A stretch of DNA of 64,000 nt from Gammaproteobacteria bacterium (GTDB lineage Bacteria; Pseudomonadota; Gammaproteobacteria; Pseudomonadales; Alcanivoracaceae), in the NCBI GenBank assembly GCA_018067045.1, contig JAGPVL010000035.1:62001-126000 (forward strand), read 5' to 3'. The notes beneath the pieces were generated by a model. The model was not told the DNA's origin, searched no databases, and saw nothing but the letters and a program-made list of their open reading frames with translations. A program made the position numbers and the translations under genes. Position 1 is the first letter of the stretch; every line of letters begins with the position of its first letter. Positions 56,509 through 64,000 of the stretch are shown here, in pieces.

Positions 56509-57837
56509 ATGCTGAACTGGGATGAGTTCCATGCCGAAGAAAATGCTGTCATCGGGAACCAATCTGCAGCCGCAGCGGCGGCGCAATCGGCTACGAACAA
56601 TCAGCCGCAAGAAAACCCTGCTGCAGAACCGGCAGCGCGAGCAGAATCTGTTTCAAGCGAACCGGCCAACGAGCAACGAGCCGAGCGAGCGCTAGAGGAC
56701 GCCCCTGAAGATCACACCTCAAAGAATAGCGCACCGGTTAGCGACGCTCTCCAGCGCGCTCGTGAAACACTGGCCAAGATGGATATTCAAGAAGGCATCG
56801 CCGATCTAGAAGGCACCGTCGGCCGCGTACGGGTTGATGAGAAGCGCATGATCAACTGCCGCGCCGACCTTAACCAGCTCGTTCCTTTCAAGTACGACTG
56901 GGCGTGGCAGAAATACCTCGACGGCTGCTCAAACCACTGGATGCCGCAAGAGGTCAACATGAGCGCCGATGTGCAATTGTGGAAAAACCCACAAGGGCTC
57001 ACCGACGACGAGCGTCGCATTGTGAAACGCTCACTCGGCTTCTTCTCTACGGCCGACTCGCTTGTTGCCAATAACCTGGTACTAGCCACTTACCGCTTAA
57101 TCACCAACCCTGAGTGCCGCCAGTACATCTTGCGTCAGTCATTTGAAGAAGCAATTCATACGCATGCCTACCAGTACTGCATCGAGTCGCTGGGCATGGA
57201 TGAGGGTGAAATCTTTAATATGTATCGCGAAGTACCTGTTGTAGCGAAAAAAGCGCAATGGGGCATTGAGTACACCCGCGAACTGTCCGACCCATCCTTC
57301 ACTACTGGCACGGTCGAAACAGACAAAGCATTGCTGCAAAACTTGATTGCGTTTTATTGCGTACTCGAAGGCATTTTCTTCTACTGCGGCTTCACCCAGA
57401 TTCTGTCGATGGGCCGCCGGAATAAAATGACCGGTGTTGCAGAGCAGTTCCAGTACATCTTGCGTGATGAATCCATGCACGTGAACTTTGGTGTCGACGT
57501 CATTAACCAGATCAAGATCGAGAATCCACATTTGTGGGATCAGGGTATGCGCGACAAAGCCACGCAAATGATTCTCGAAGGCACTGAGCTGGAAATCGCT
57601 TATGCCCGAGACACCATGCCACGCGGCGTACTCGGCATGAACGCCAGCATGATGGAAGAGTATCTGCAGTTTATTGCTAACCGTCGTCTCGCTCAGCTAG
57701 GCCTGCCTGAACAATTTAAAGGCGTGACCAATCCATTCCCATGGATGAGCGAAATCATGGATTTACGCAAAGAGAAAAACTTCTTTGAAACACGCGTAAC
57801 CGAGTATCAGGTAGGCGGCGCACTAAGCTGGGAGTAA
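56509..57837 (+). CDS. nrdB: class Ia ribonucleoside-diphosphate reductase beta subunit
   Basis: This radical-bearing subunit has 442 residues. Residues about 18-85 are an Ala/Glu-rich extension not needed for the fold; a ferritin-like diiron domain follows. Visible metal ligands and radical site are in the [11 protein letters not shown] helix (Glu, His and the tyrosyl Tyr), and the later [10 protein letters not shown] helix (Glu and His). An Asp in [12 protein letters not shown] is the probable first ligand. The partner is NrdA. It is preceded by an AGGAG site. Confidence 0.95.
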   Translation: MLNWDEFHAEENAVIGNQSAAAAAAQSATNNQPQENPAAEPAARAESVSSEPANEQRAERALEDAPEDHTSKNSAPVSDALQRARETLAKMDIQEGIADLEGTVGRVRVDEKRMINCRADLNQLVPFKYDWAWQKYLDGCSNHWMPQEVNMSADVQLWKNPQGLTDDERRIVKRSLGFFSTADSLVANNLVLATYRLITNPECRQYILRQSFEEAIHTHAYQYCIESLGMDEGEIFNMYREVPVVAKKAQWGIEYTRELSDPSFTTGTVETDKALLQNLIAFYCVLEGIFFYCGFTQILSMGRRNKMTGVAEQFQYILRDESMHVNFGVDVINQIKIENPHLWDQGMRDKATQMILEGTELEIAYARDTMPRGVLGMNASMMEEYLQFIANRRLAQLGLPEQFKGVTNPFPWMSEIMDLRKEKNFFETRVTEYQVGGALSWE

Positions 57838-58239
57838 GCCAGTATTGTAGCGCGTAGTTCCAAATAAATAATATCGAACAAATAGAACATCTGGGCCCAA
57901 ATCGTTGCAATGATTCTGCGAAGAAACATTGCAACGATGCCAGCCCTCATCACCCGCAGGTTAACTCCACACTGGCCCTGTAGGCGTCTGTTTGCAGACG
58001 ACTGAGCCTTCACAATACCGCGTGTTTGCAAAGCGAGTCCGGCATCAACCGACCGCCACATCCCCCAGCAAAAAGTATCTCGATAAACCCCATACCAAAC
58101 TCAATACTCAACCCAACAAACACTCTGCCACTCCAAGAAATAGCCGCAACACAATTTCCTGCGCAAAAAATTAATTGTCCTCTAGTAATACGAAAAAAAC
58201 CTAGGCAGACTCAGAGAAACCCACCTACGAGGAAACAAC
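57838..58239. other. intergenic region after nrdB with a 12-bp inverted repeat
   Basis: The 402 bp hold no supported gene. ATCGTTGCAATG at 57901-57912 and CATTGCAACGAT at 57927-57938 are exact complements with a 14-base loop, 63 bp past the nrdB stop. No U-tract follows. Confidence 0.6.
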
Positions 58240-58449
58240 ATGAGTGACCAACTCGATAACCTCGATATGGAAGCGGAAGACCTGCTCAGCACCATCGAAC
58301 AGGTAGAGGAAACGCTGACGATCATGACCAGCGTTGTGACTGAACTCAAAGATCAGCTAATGGAGCAACTCGGCGTGGCCGACGTTTGCGAAATGAGCGC
58401 TGAAGAGTATCTTGAGTGCTGCGTGAACAGTGAAGGGGTGGTGCACTAA
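58240..58449 (+). CDS. small acidic coiled-coil protein of unknown function
   Basis: The protein has 69 residues. It is acidic, predicted to be one long helix or coiled-coil (about 3-45), and has a Cys-containing C-terminal part, VCEMSAEEYLECC. A GAGGAAA ribosome site lies about six bases before the ATG, and codon use resembles genuine genes. I do not recognise the family. It stands alone with long gaps on both sides, so it is probably monocistronic. A role as a small adaptor, or metal/thiol-sensitive protein, is only a guess. Confidence 0.65.
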   Translation: MSDQLDNLDMEAEDLLSTIEQVEETLTIMTSVVTELKDQLMEQLGVADVCEMSAEEYLECCVNSEGVVH

Positions 58450-59058
58450 CCCCTAACTTGCTTGTCGGAGCCCTCAAACTCCCTCTGCGTGCCATGTCGC
58501 AACGCGGCGGCTGGCGCTCCACTGGCAAATACTGCTCTCGCTGATTCCACGGCCTAGCGAAACCCTTGACGGTCTAACGCTTGTCCGCCGCCAGATCACT
58601 CAAGCCACAATGGACGCTGAGCGTATCGTTGAGTGCCGCCCTCCCTCACTCACTGATAAGCCTCGCCAACCAACCTCAGACTCTTTCGTTCTCCCGATCC
58701 AGCACTATCTGCTCTCCTAGAACAGCACCAACTGCAAGCGCGATACGCTGCAACAATCCATTCCATTTAAAATACCTCATACCCATTGCACTCCACCGGC
58801 CCTATAGTCCTTAACGTCTAGTCCTTAACGTCAATCAAATGAGTGGTTGCCCCGCGCCGCGCCCTATGGTGATCTATTGCATCAATTTGGCGCACAACAG
58901 TTGGCAGTGTGCCTGCAAACAGTGCCTCCTTAGAGTGCTACAGCGGTGCACAGAGGATTAAAGGCGGCACCAATATTGCAGATAAGGCCCTTAGACCGAT
59001 TCCCTCGAACATCACGCGGTCTATTTATTGATAGCCGGCAACGTCAGGAGAGCCGTAA
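58450..59058. other. 609-bp region without a supported gene
   Basis: No gene is supported. A perfect 14-bp tandem duplication TAGTCCTTAACGTC lies at 58805-58818 and 58819-58832. Otherwise the sequence shows no clear promoter, terminator or RNA gene; the promoter of the ThDP gene is expected in the last 200 bp. Confidence 0.45.
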
Positions 59059-60699
59059 ATGAAAGCTTCAGATCTATTTGTACGCGCCTTAGAAGCAGAA
59101 GGCGTTGAGTATGTATTTGGTATTCCAGGGGAAGAAAACCTCGACTTACTGGAATCACTGCGCGGCTCAAAAATTAAACTGGTCGTCACCCGTCATGAAC
59201 AAGCCGCTGGCTTTATGGCTGCTACCTATGGCCGCCTCACCGGCAACTCCGGCGTCTGTATGTCTACGCTGGGGCCAGGCGCCACCAACTTTGTCACCGC
59301 CGCCGCCTATGCGCAGCTCGGTGGTATGCCAATGGTGATGATTACCGGGCAAAAGCCCATTAAATCTTCTAAGCAGGGCCAATTTCAAATTATCGATATC
59401 ATCGATATGATGCGCCCGCTCACCAAGTTCACGAAACAGATCGTCAGCGGCGACAACATTCCATCCGGTATTCGCGAAGCGTTCCGCCTAGCGGAAGAAG
59501 AGCGCCCAGGCGCCACCCATCTAGAACTGCCTGAAGATATCGCTCACGAACACTCGACTATGCCAGTTCTTGAGCCAAGCTATACGCGCCGCCCAATTGC
59601 CGAAGACAAGGCCATTAATAAAGCCGTCGAAGCGATTTCCTCAGCACGTAAACCTTTGCTGCTCATCGCCGCCGGCGCTAACCGTAAACTGACCTCAAAA
59701 ATGCTACGTCAGTTTGTCGATAAACTTGGCATTCCAACGGTGACCACTCAGATGGGCAAAGGCGTCATCGACGAAACCAGCCCGCACTTTATTGGCAACA
59801 CCGCGTTGTCTGACGGCGATTTCGTTCACCGCGCGATACATCAAGCAGATCTAATCATTAACGTCGGCCACGACGTGGTCGAAAAGCCTCCGTTCTTTAT
59901 GCGCCCTGGCGGCGCCGAAGTGGTTCATATCAACTTTAATTCAGCCAAAGTAGATCCGGTTTACTTTCCGCAGATTGAAGTGGTTGGCGATATCGCCAAC
60001 AGTATGTGGCAGCTCAAGGAACGCCTCGAACCACAACAGCACTGGAGCTTCGCCGACGCTCATCGCATCCGTGACGCCCTGACCAAGCACATTCACGATG
60101 GCGCGCTAGACGACAGCTTCCCAGTCCTACCACAGCGCCTTGTACGAGAAGTGCGCGAAGTCTTGGATGACGACAGCATCATTGCGCTCGATAACGGCAT
60201 GTACAAAATTTGGTTTGCGCGCAACTATCTAGCGAAAAAGCCCAACACCGTACTGCTCGACAACGCACTGGCGACAATGGGCGCCGGCCTACCATCGGCA
60301 ATGGCCGCAAAACTGGTTTGCCCAGAACGTAAAGTCGTTTCCGTCTGTGGTGACGGTGGCTTTATGATGAACTCACAAGAGCTCGAAACGGCTGTGCGCC
60401 TGAATCTCGATTTAATCATATTGCTGCTACGTGACGATGGTTACGGCATGATTAAATGGAAGCAATCACAAATGGACTTTGATGACTTCGGTCTCGACTT
60501 CGGCAACCCGGATTTTGTCGCTTACGCCAAAGCGTATGGCGCTGAAGGCCATCGCATTAGTGCCACCGCCGAACTCAAACCGCTGATGGAAAAATGTTTT
60601 GCCGAAGGCGGCGTGCACTTGATCGACGTCCAGGTAAACTATAGCCAGAATGACCGCATTCTGAATCACGAAATTCGGGAATTGGCCAGCAAGCTATAA
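59059..60699 (+). CDS. acetolactate synthase large-subunit-like ThDP enzyme
   Basis: The protein has 546 residues and the three-domain ThDP layout. The activating Glu lies in TRHEQAAGFMA (about residue 48), the opening FGIPGEENLDLLE is typical of acetolactate synthase-type enzymes, and the ThDP motif is VCGDGGFMMNSQELETAVR (about 430-448) with later Asn/Gly. The FAD-binding middle domain is retained in form. No small regulatory subunit gene (ilvN/H) follows; instead an aldehyde dehydrogenase follows 141 bp downstream. Catabolic acetolactate synthase or another 2-keto-acid enzyme is possible. Confidence 0.85.
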   Translation: MKASDLFVRALEAEGVEYVFGIPGEENLDLLESLRGSKIKLVVTRHEQAAGFMAATYGRLTGNSGVCMSTLGPGATNFVTAAAYAQLGGMPMVMITGQKPIKSSKQGQFQIIDIIDMMRPLTKFTKQIVSGDNIPSGIREAFRLAEEERPGATHLELPEDIAHEHSTMPVLEPSYTRRPIAEDKAINKAVEAISSARKPLLLIAAGANRKLTSKMLRQFVDKLGIPTVTTQMGKGVIDETSPHFIGNTALSDGDFVHRAIHQADLIINVGHDVVEKPPFFMRPGGAEVVHINFNSAKVDPVYFPQIEVVGDIANSMWQLKERLEPQQHWSFADAHRIRDALTKHIHDGALDDSFPVLPQRLVREVREVLDDDSIIALDNGMYKIWFARNYLAKKPNTVLLDNALATMGAGLPSAMAAKLVCPERKVVSVCGDGGFMMNSQELETAVRLNLDLIILLLRDDGYGMIKWKQSQMDFDDFGLDFGNPDFVAYAKAYGAEGHRISATAELKPLMEKCFAEGGVHLIDVQVNYSQNDRILNHEIRELASKL

Positions 60700-60710
60700 A
60701 GAAGTGTAGA

Positions 60711-60750
60711 CGCTGACTGAGCATGCACGAACCTGTCTGCTCAGCCAGCG
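60711..60750. promoter_or_regulatory. 13-bp hairpin after the ThDP gene
   Basis: CGCTGACTGAGCA at 60711-60723 and TGCTCAGCCAGCG at 60738-60750 pair at 12 of 13 positions around a 14-base loop, starting 12 bp past the stop. No U-tract follows. Confidence 0.65.
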
Positions 60751-60840
60751 CCAGCCTTGTCGGTAGACGAACGAACGCCCTCGTGACCTTCGCAGTCCCC
60801 CGATTGACAGCCTCGCACATGCACCTATTAGGAGAGCGCA

Positions 60841-62274
60841 ATGCTTCAGGAAACCTACCCTTATTACCTCGCCAACGAAGCGGTTTATGCTAACACCGAC
60901 CTCGACGTTACCGATAAGTTTTCCGGCGAAGTCGCCACACGTGTTGCCATGGCAGATGCGAAAACCATTGATGAGGCCATCGCATGGTCAGTGAAAGCCG
61001 AAAAGCCTATGGCAGCCCTTGCGCCCTACGAGCGGCAGGCGATTCTCTATCATTGCGTTAAACGCTTTCAAGAGCGCTTCGATGAACTGGCGCTCGCACT
61101 GTGCGTCGAAGCAGGCAAACCTATTAAGGATGCACAAGGCGAAGTAACCCGCTTGATTGATACCTTTCGTGTTGCAGCAGAAGAGGCGGTACGCATCGAA
61201 GGCGAAATACCTAACCTAGAAATTTCAGCACGGGCCAAAGGTTATCGCGGTTTTATTAAGCGCGTTCCAATCGGCTCATGTTCTTTTATTTCACCGTTTA
61301 ACTTTCCACTCAACCTCGCTGCGCACAAGGTCGCACCGGCCATTGCCGCAGGCTGCCCTTTCGTTCTCAAACCAGCCAGCCGCACACCTATCGGTGCTAT
61401 TATTATTGGCGAAATTTTGGCTGAAACCGATCTGCCGAAAGGCGCCTTCTCCGTGCTACCTTGCCACCGTGATGGTGCTGACCTGTTCACCACAGACGAG
61501 CGCTTTAAGCTACTAAGCTTTACCGGCTCACCAGCAGTAGGCTGGGACCTCAAAGCGCGGGCAGGCAAAAAGAAAGTCATTCTCGAGCTAGGCGGCAATG
61601 CCGCCTGTGTCGTCGATAAAGATGCGGACCTTGACGATGCCGTTGAACGCATTGTTTTCGGTGCTTTTTATCAGTCAGGACAAAGCTGCATTGGTGTACA
61701 ACGCATCTTTGGTCACGCAGACATTTATGAGGAGCTGAAAAAGCGCTTGGTCGAACGCACCCAAAAGCTGAAAAAAGGCGACCCGAAAGATCCCGAGACG
61801 TTTATCGGTCCAATGATTTCTGAAGGCGAAGCAACACGCTTGCACAACTGGATTCTTGAAGGCGTTAAAAGTGGCGGCACTCTACTCTGCGGCGGCGAAC
61901 GCGATGGCGCCATGCTTGACCCAACGCTAATGGAAAACGTCCCCAAAGGCTGCGCCGTGGTTGAAGACGAAGCCTTCGGGCCGGTCGCCATTCTCGAATC
62001 ATTCAGTGATTTCGACGCCGTACTTGAACGCGTTAACGACAGTGTCTTTGGCCTGCAGGCAGGCATCTTCACCCGCGATCTGTATAACGCCCAAAAAGCA
62101 TGGGATGTTCTTGAAGTTGGCGGTGTCATTATTGGCGACGTGCCAAGCTGGCGCGTCGACAACATGCCTTATGGTGGCGTCAAAGACTCTGGACTTGGCC
62201 GCGAAGGTATCCGTTGGGCCATACAAGATATGAGCGAAGAGCGTTTAATGGTGATTCGTACGCCACAAAAGTAA
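60841..62274 (+). CDS. NAD(P)-dependent aldehyde dehydrogenase
   Basis: The protein has 477 residues. The nucleophile is Cys283 in YQSGQSCIGVQ and the general base Glu249 in VILELGGN. The Rossmann-type cofactor segment is FVLKPASRTP and the conserved SPFNFPLNLAAHKVAPA and a late YGGVKDSGLGREG segment are those of the ALDH superfamily, closest in feel to the GAPN/succinate-semialdehyde branch. It probably oxidises a small aldehyde, perhaps one made by the neighbouring ThDP enzyme. AGGAGAG lies four bases before the ATG. Confidence 0.9.
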   Translation: MLQETYPYYLANEAVYANTDLDVTDKFSGEVATRVAMADAKTIDEAIAWSVKAEKPMAALAPYERQAILYHCVKRFQERFDELALALCVEAGKPIKDAQGEVTRLIDTFRVAAEEAVRIEGEIPNLEISARAKGYRGFIKRVPIGSCSFISPFNFPLNLAAHKVAPAIAAGCPFVLKPASRTPIGAIIIGEILAETDLPKGAFSVLPCHRDGADLFTTDERFKLLSFTGSPAVGWDLKARAGKKKVILELGGNAACVVDKDADLDDAVERIVFGAFYQSGQSCIGVQRIFGHADIYEELKKRLVERTQKLKKGDPKDPETFIGPMISEGEATRLHNWILEGVKSGGTLLCGGERDGAMLDPTLMENVPKGCAVVEDEAFGPVAILESFSDFDAVLERVNDSVFGLQAGIFTRDLYNAQKAWDVLEVGGVIIGDVPSWRVDNMPYGGVKDSGLGREGIRWAIQDMSEERLMVIRTPQK

Positions 62275-62612
62275 TCCGCAGCTGGTGCGCTGGGGATTAC
62301 GTCTTCCGTAATTCCCAGCGCTTGCAAGCCCTCTTCCTCCAAACAACTCATACAATGTATCCCGCCATTTAACCGCGCCACACCGACTCCCTCACTGCAT
62401 GACAAGTACATTCATAATGAAATGAACGCGCCAGCGGAGAGAGCGCCAACATTTCGGCCCATTCCTGCGCTATGATAACAAGCTAATGCGTGCGTTAAGA
62501 TAACCACAAAGCACAACAACGCTGAGGGCCGCTGAATGCAACGGAGTTGCTTGCAAGCTGTGCCAAGCACTAACGCCGACCTCGCACCGATGCCGAAAGG
62601 AGAGTTTGCCAT
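62275..62612. other. intergenic region between ALDH and the Kef-type gene, with a strong hairpin
   Basis: No gene is supported in these 338 bp. The strong hairpin at 62287-62321 is listed separately. The last 20 bp hold the ribosome site of the antiporter gene. Confidence 0.5.
62287..62321. promoter_or_regulatory. 15-bp hairpin after the aldehyde dehydrogenase gene
   Basis: GCGCTGGGGATTACG at 62287-62301 and CGTAATTCCCAGCGC at 62307-62321 pair with one G-T step around a five-base loop. It begins 12 bp past the stop. There is no U-tract, so it is either a weak terminator or an RNA-stabilising end. Confidence 0.8.
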
Positions 62613-64000
62613 ATGAGCATGCTGGCCATGATCGTACTGTTGCTCGGCACGTCTGTCGTTCTCGTCACCTTATTTAGACGCCTACACTTACCTGCCATCC
62701 TGGCCTATCTCCTCGCCGGATTAGCCGCAGGGCCCTTTGGGTTTGCTTGGGTAGAAAACACCGTCAACATTCAACACTTGGCCGAGTTCGGTATTGTTTT
62801 TCTGCTGTTCTCTCTTGGCCTTGAGTTTTCCATTCCAAAATTAATGTCGTTGCGGCGCATCGTATTTGGCGCTGGCCCAGCACAGGTACTTACCACTGGC
62901 ATCGCCGTCGTATTAGCAATGCGCCTGTTTGGCTTCAAATGGGAAACCGCAGTCATTACTGGCTGCGCCCTATCTTTATCATCAACGGCCATCGTGATTC
63001 GCGAATTAATCAGCCGCGGTGAAGTGAATACCGCGTACGGGCGTAGCGCCACCGGCATCCTCCTCTTTCAAGATCTCGCCGCCGTTCTTATGTTGGTGCT
63101 ATTGCCCGCACTGGCCAACAGTCACGGCGACCCATGGCAGGCTGCCGGCGAAACATTACTACAAGCCCTACTGCTTTTCGTCGGCATCTTTGTCGTTGGC
63201 AAGTGGCTGCTGCCAAAACTCCTAGAAGAAACAGGTCGCGTTCGTTCTGACGAAGTGTTCGTAATGACCGCTCTACTACTTGCTCTCGTCGCAGCTTGGG
63301 TGACTCACGCACTGGGTTTATCGATGGCACTCGGGGCATTTCTTGCCGGCATGATGCTCGGCGAATCACACTTCCGGCATCAGATCGAATCCGACATACG
63401 GCCGTTTCGTGATCTGCTTCTCGGCCTATTTTTTATGTCGGTGGGCATGCTCATCGATCCAGCACTCTTTCTTGAAAAGTGGCACTGGATTGTACCGGGC
63501 GCGCTCTTCCTGATTATCTTTAAATCTTTGATCACCACGGTACTTCTGCGCCTTGTTGGTGAACGTGCCGACACGGCCGTTCGTACAGGCCTTGTGCTGT
63601 CACAAGGTGGTGAGTTTGGTTTTGTGCTCGTCACACTCGCGGTGAGCCTCAACGTATTTAGCCCTGATAGAGCCGGCCTTATTGTGGCAATGACGGTACT
63701 CACCATGATCGCCACACCAGCACTTATTCAAAACAGTGCCCGCGTCGCACGCAAGGTTCAGCAACGCATGGCACTGCCAGACGAAAGCAATTCAATCGCG
63801 GATGATATTAGCGGCCACGTGATTTTGTGTGGCTATGGCCGTGTCGGGCAAAACCTATCTCGCTACCTCAGCCGCTTTCATATCGAAACGGTCGCTATCG
63901 ACTCTGACATTGTCCGCATTCATGAAAGTAGCCAAGCCGGTGAAAAAATTCTCTTTGGCGACGCCAGCCGTAAAGACACACTTGAGCGCGCCGGCATTCA
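62613..64000 (+). CDS. Kef/CPA2-type monovalent cation:proton antiporter, 3' end outside window
   Basis: The frame runs open to the window edge (462 codons plus two bases). About twelve hydrophobic helices (residues 1-380) include the Kef-type FLLFSLGLEFSI and ALGAFLAGMMLGES motifs and a conserved SQGGEFGFVL. A TrkA-N domain starts after residue 390 with the NAD-binding GYGRVGQ. The start ATG at 62613 follows GGAG by ten bases. Glutathione- or NAD-gated K+/H+ exchange is the known role of close relatives. The C-terminal part is beyond the window. Confidence 0.93.
   Translation, partial: MSMLAMIVLLLGTSVVLVTLFRRLHLPAILAYLLAGLAAGPFGFAWVENTVNIQHLAEFGIVFLLFSLGLEFSIPKLMSLRRIVFGAGPAQVLTTGIAVVLAMRLFGFKWETAVITGCALSLSSTAIVIRELISRGEVNTAYGRSATGILLFQDLAAVLMLVLLPALANSHGDPWQAAGETLLQALLLFVGIFVVGKWLLPKLLEETGRVRSDEVFVMTALLLALVAAWVTHALGLSMALGAFLAGMMLGESHFRHQIESDIRPFRDLLLGLFFMSVGMLIDPALFLEKWHWIVPGALFLIIFKSLITTVLLRLVGERADTAVRTGLVLSQGGEFGFVLVTLAVSLNVFSPDRAGLIVAMTVLTMIATPALIQNSARVARKVQQRMALPDESNSIADDISGHVILCGYGRVGQNLSRYLSRFHIETVAIDSDIVRIHESSQAGEKILFGDASRKDTLERAGI

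Overview
The window looks like a chromosomal segment of a gammaproteobacterium of the Pseudomonas-related (Pseudomonadales / former Cellvibrionales) type. The reasons are an rsxABCDGE complex, RNase T, RimK, RstA/RstB, a class Ia ribonucleotide reductase whose NrdA carries two ATP-cones, a GlxI-type GloA and a CGFS glutaredoxin. From memory, the order gloA-argG-rnt-peroxiredoxin-(iron locus)-grxD-argF and the rstAB/nrdAB neighbourhood resemble Pseudomonas aeruginosa. Base composition is moderate, about half G+C by eye. No rRNA, tRNA, intact insertion sequence, CRISPR array or prophage was seen. A species cannot be named from the sequence alone.

Layout. 0-7 kb: the end of a C39-peptidase-like gene, an alpha/beta hydrolase with a DUF2288 gene, and two convergent hybrid histidine kinases whose 3' ends overlap. 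7-18 kb: metG with a patatin-like gene, a tautomerase and EamA exporter opposite a LysR regulator, a beta-barrel protein, a GIY-YIG protein, a GST, a TetR regulator divergent from a carotenoid oxygenase, DUF3301 and a class V aminotransferase. 18-31 kb: an Omp85-type protein, the six-gene Rsx/Rnf electron-transport operon, then membrane/redox accessory genes (including a 29-residue membrane protein), nth and a BI-1/YccA gene. 31-37 kb: a RimB-like/RimK/aspartoacylase operon, gloA, argG and rnt. 37-41 kb: peroxiredoxin, a PepSY / FMN-binding / porin operon with a Fur-like site, and grxD. 41-49 kb: an orphan hydantoinase-B-type gene, argD-argF, two tandem GGDEF proteins behind a CRP/Vfr-type site, and glpK. 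50-58 kb: rstAB, then a long nrdA leader with two NrdR-type boxes, a DnaA box and an attenuator-like hairpin, then nrdAB. 58-64 kb: a small acidic protein, a ThDP enzyme with an aldehyde dehydrogenase, and the start of a Kef-type antiporter that runs off the window.

Three themes recur. First, extracytoplasmic flavin/iron redox: Rsx plus the porin-FMN-PepSY operon, the latter sitting where Pseudomonas (from memory) keeps bfd-bfrB. Second, Pseudomonas-style REP elements occupy four junctions, all of them between convergent genes, and one junction carries a 109-bp tandem array. Third, several genes (nrdA, nrdB, the porin, the ThDP enzyme, the aldehyde dehydrogenase) are followed by long perfect or near-perfect hairpins with no strong U-tract. 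The most promising candidate for a poorly described system is the Fur-boxed porin-FMN-PepSY operon with a hairpin over its internal gene start. The split but intact NrdR/DnaA/attenuator control region of nrdAB is the next most interesting.
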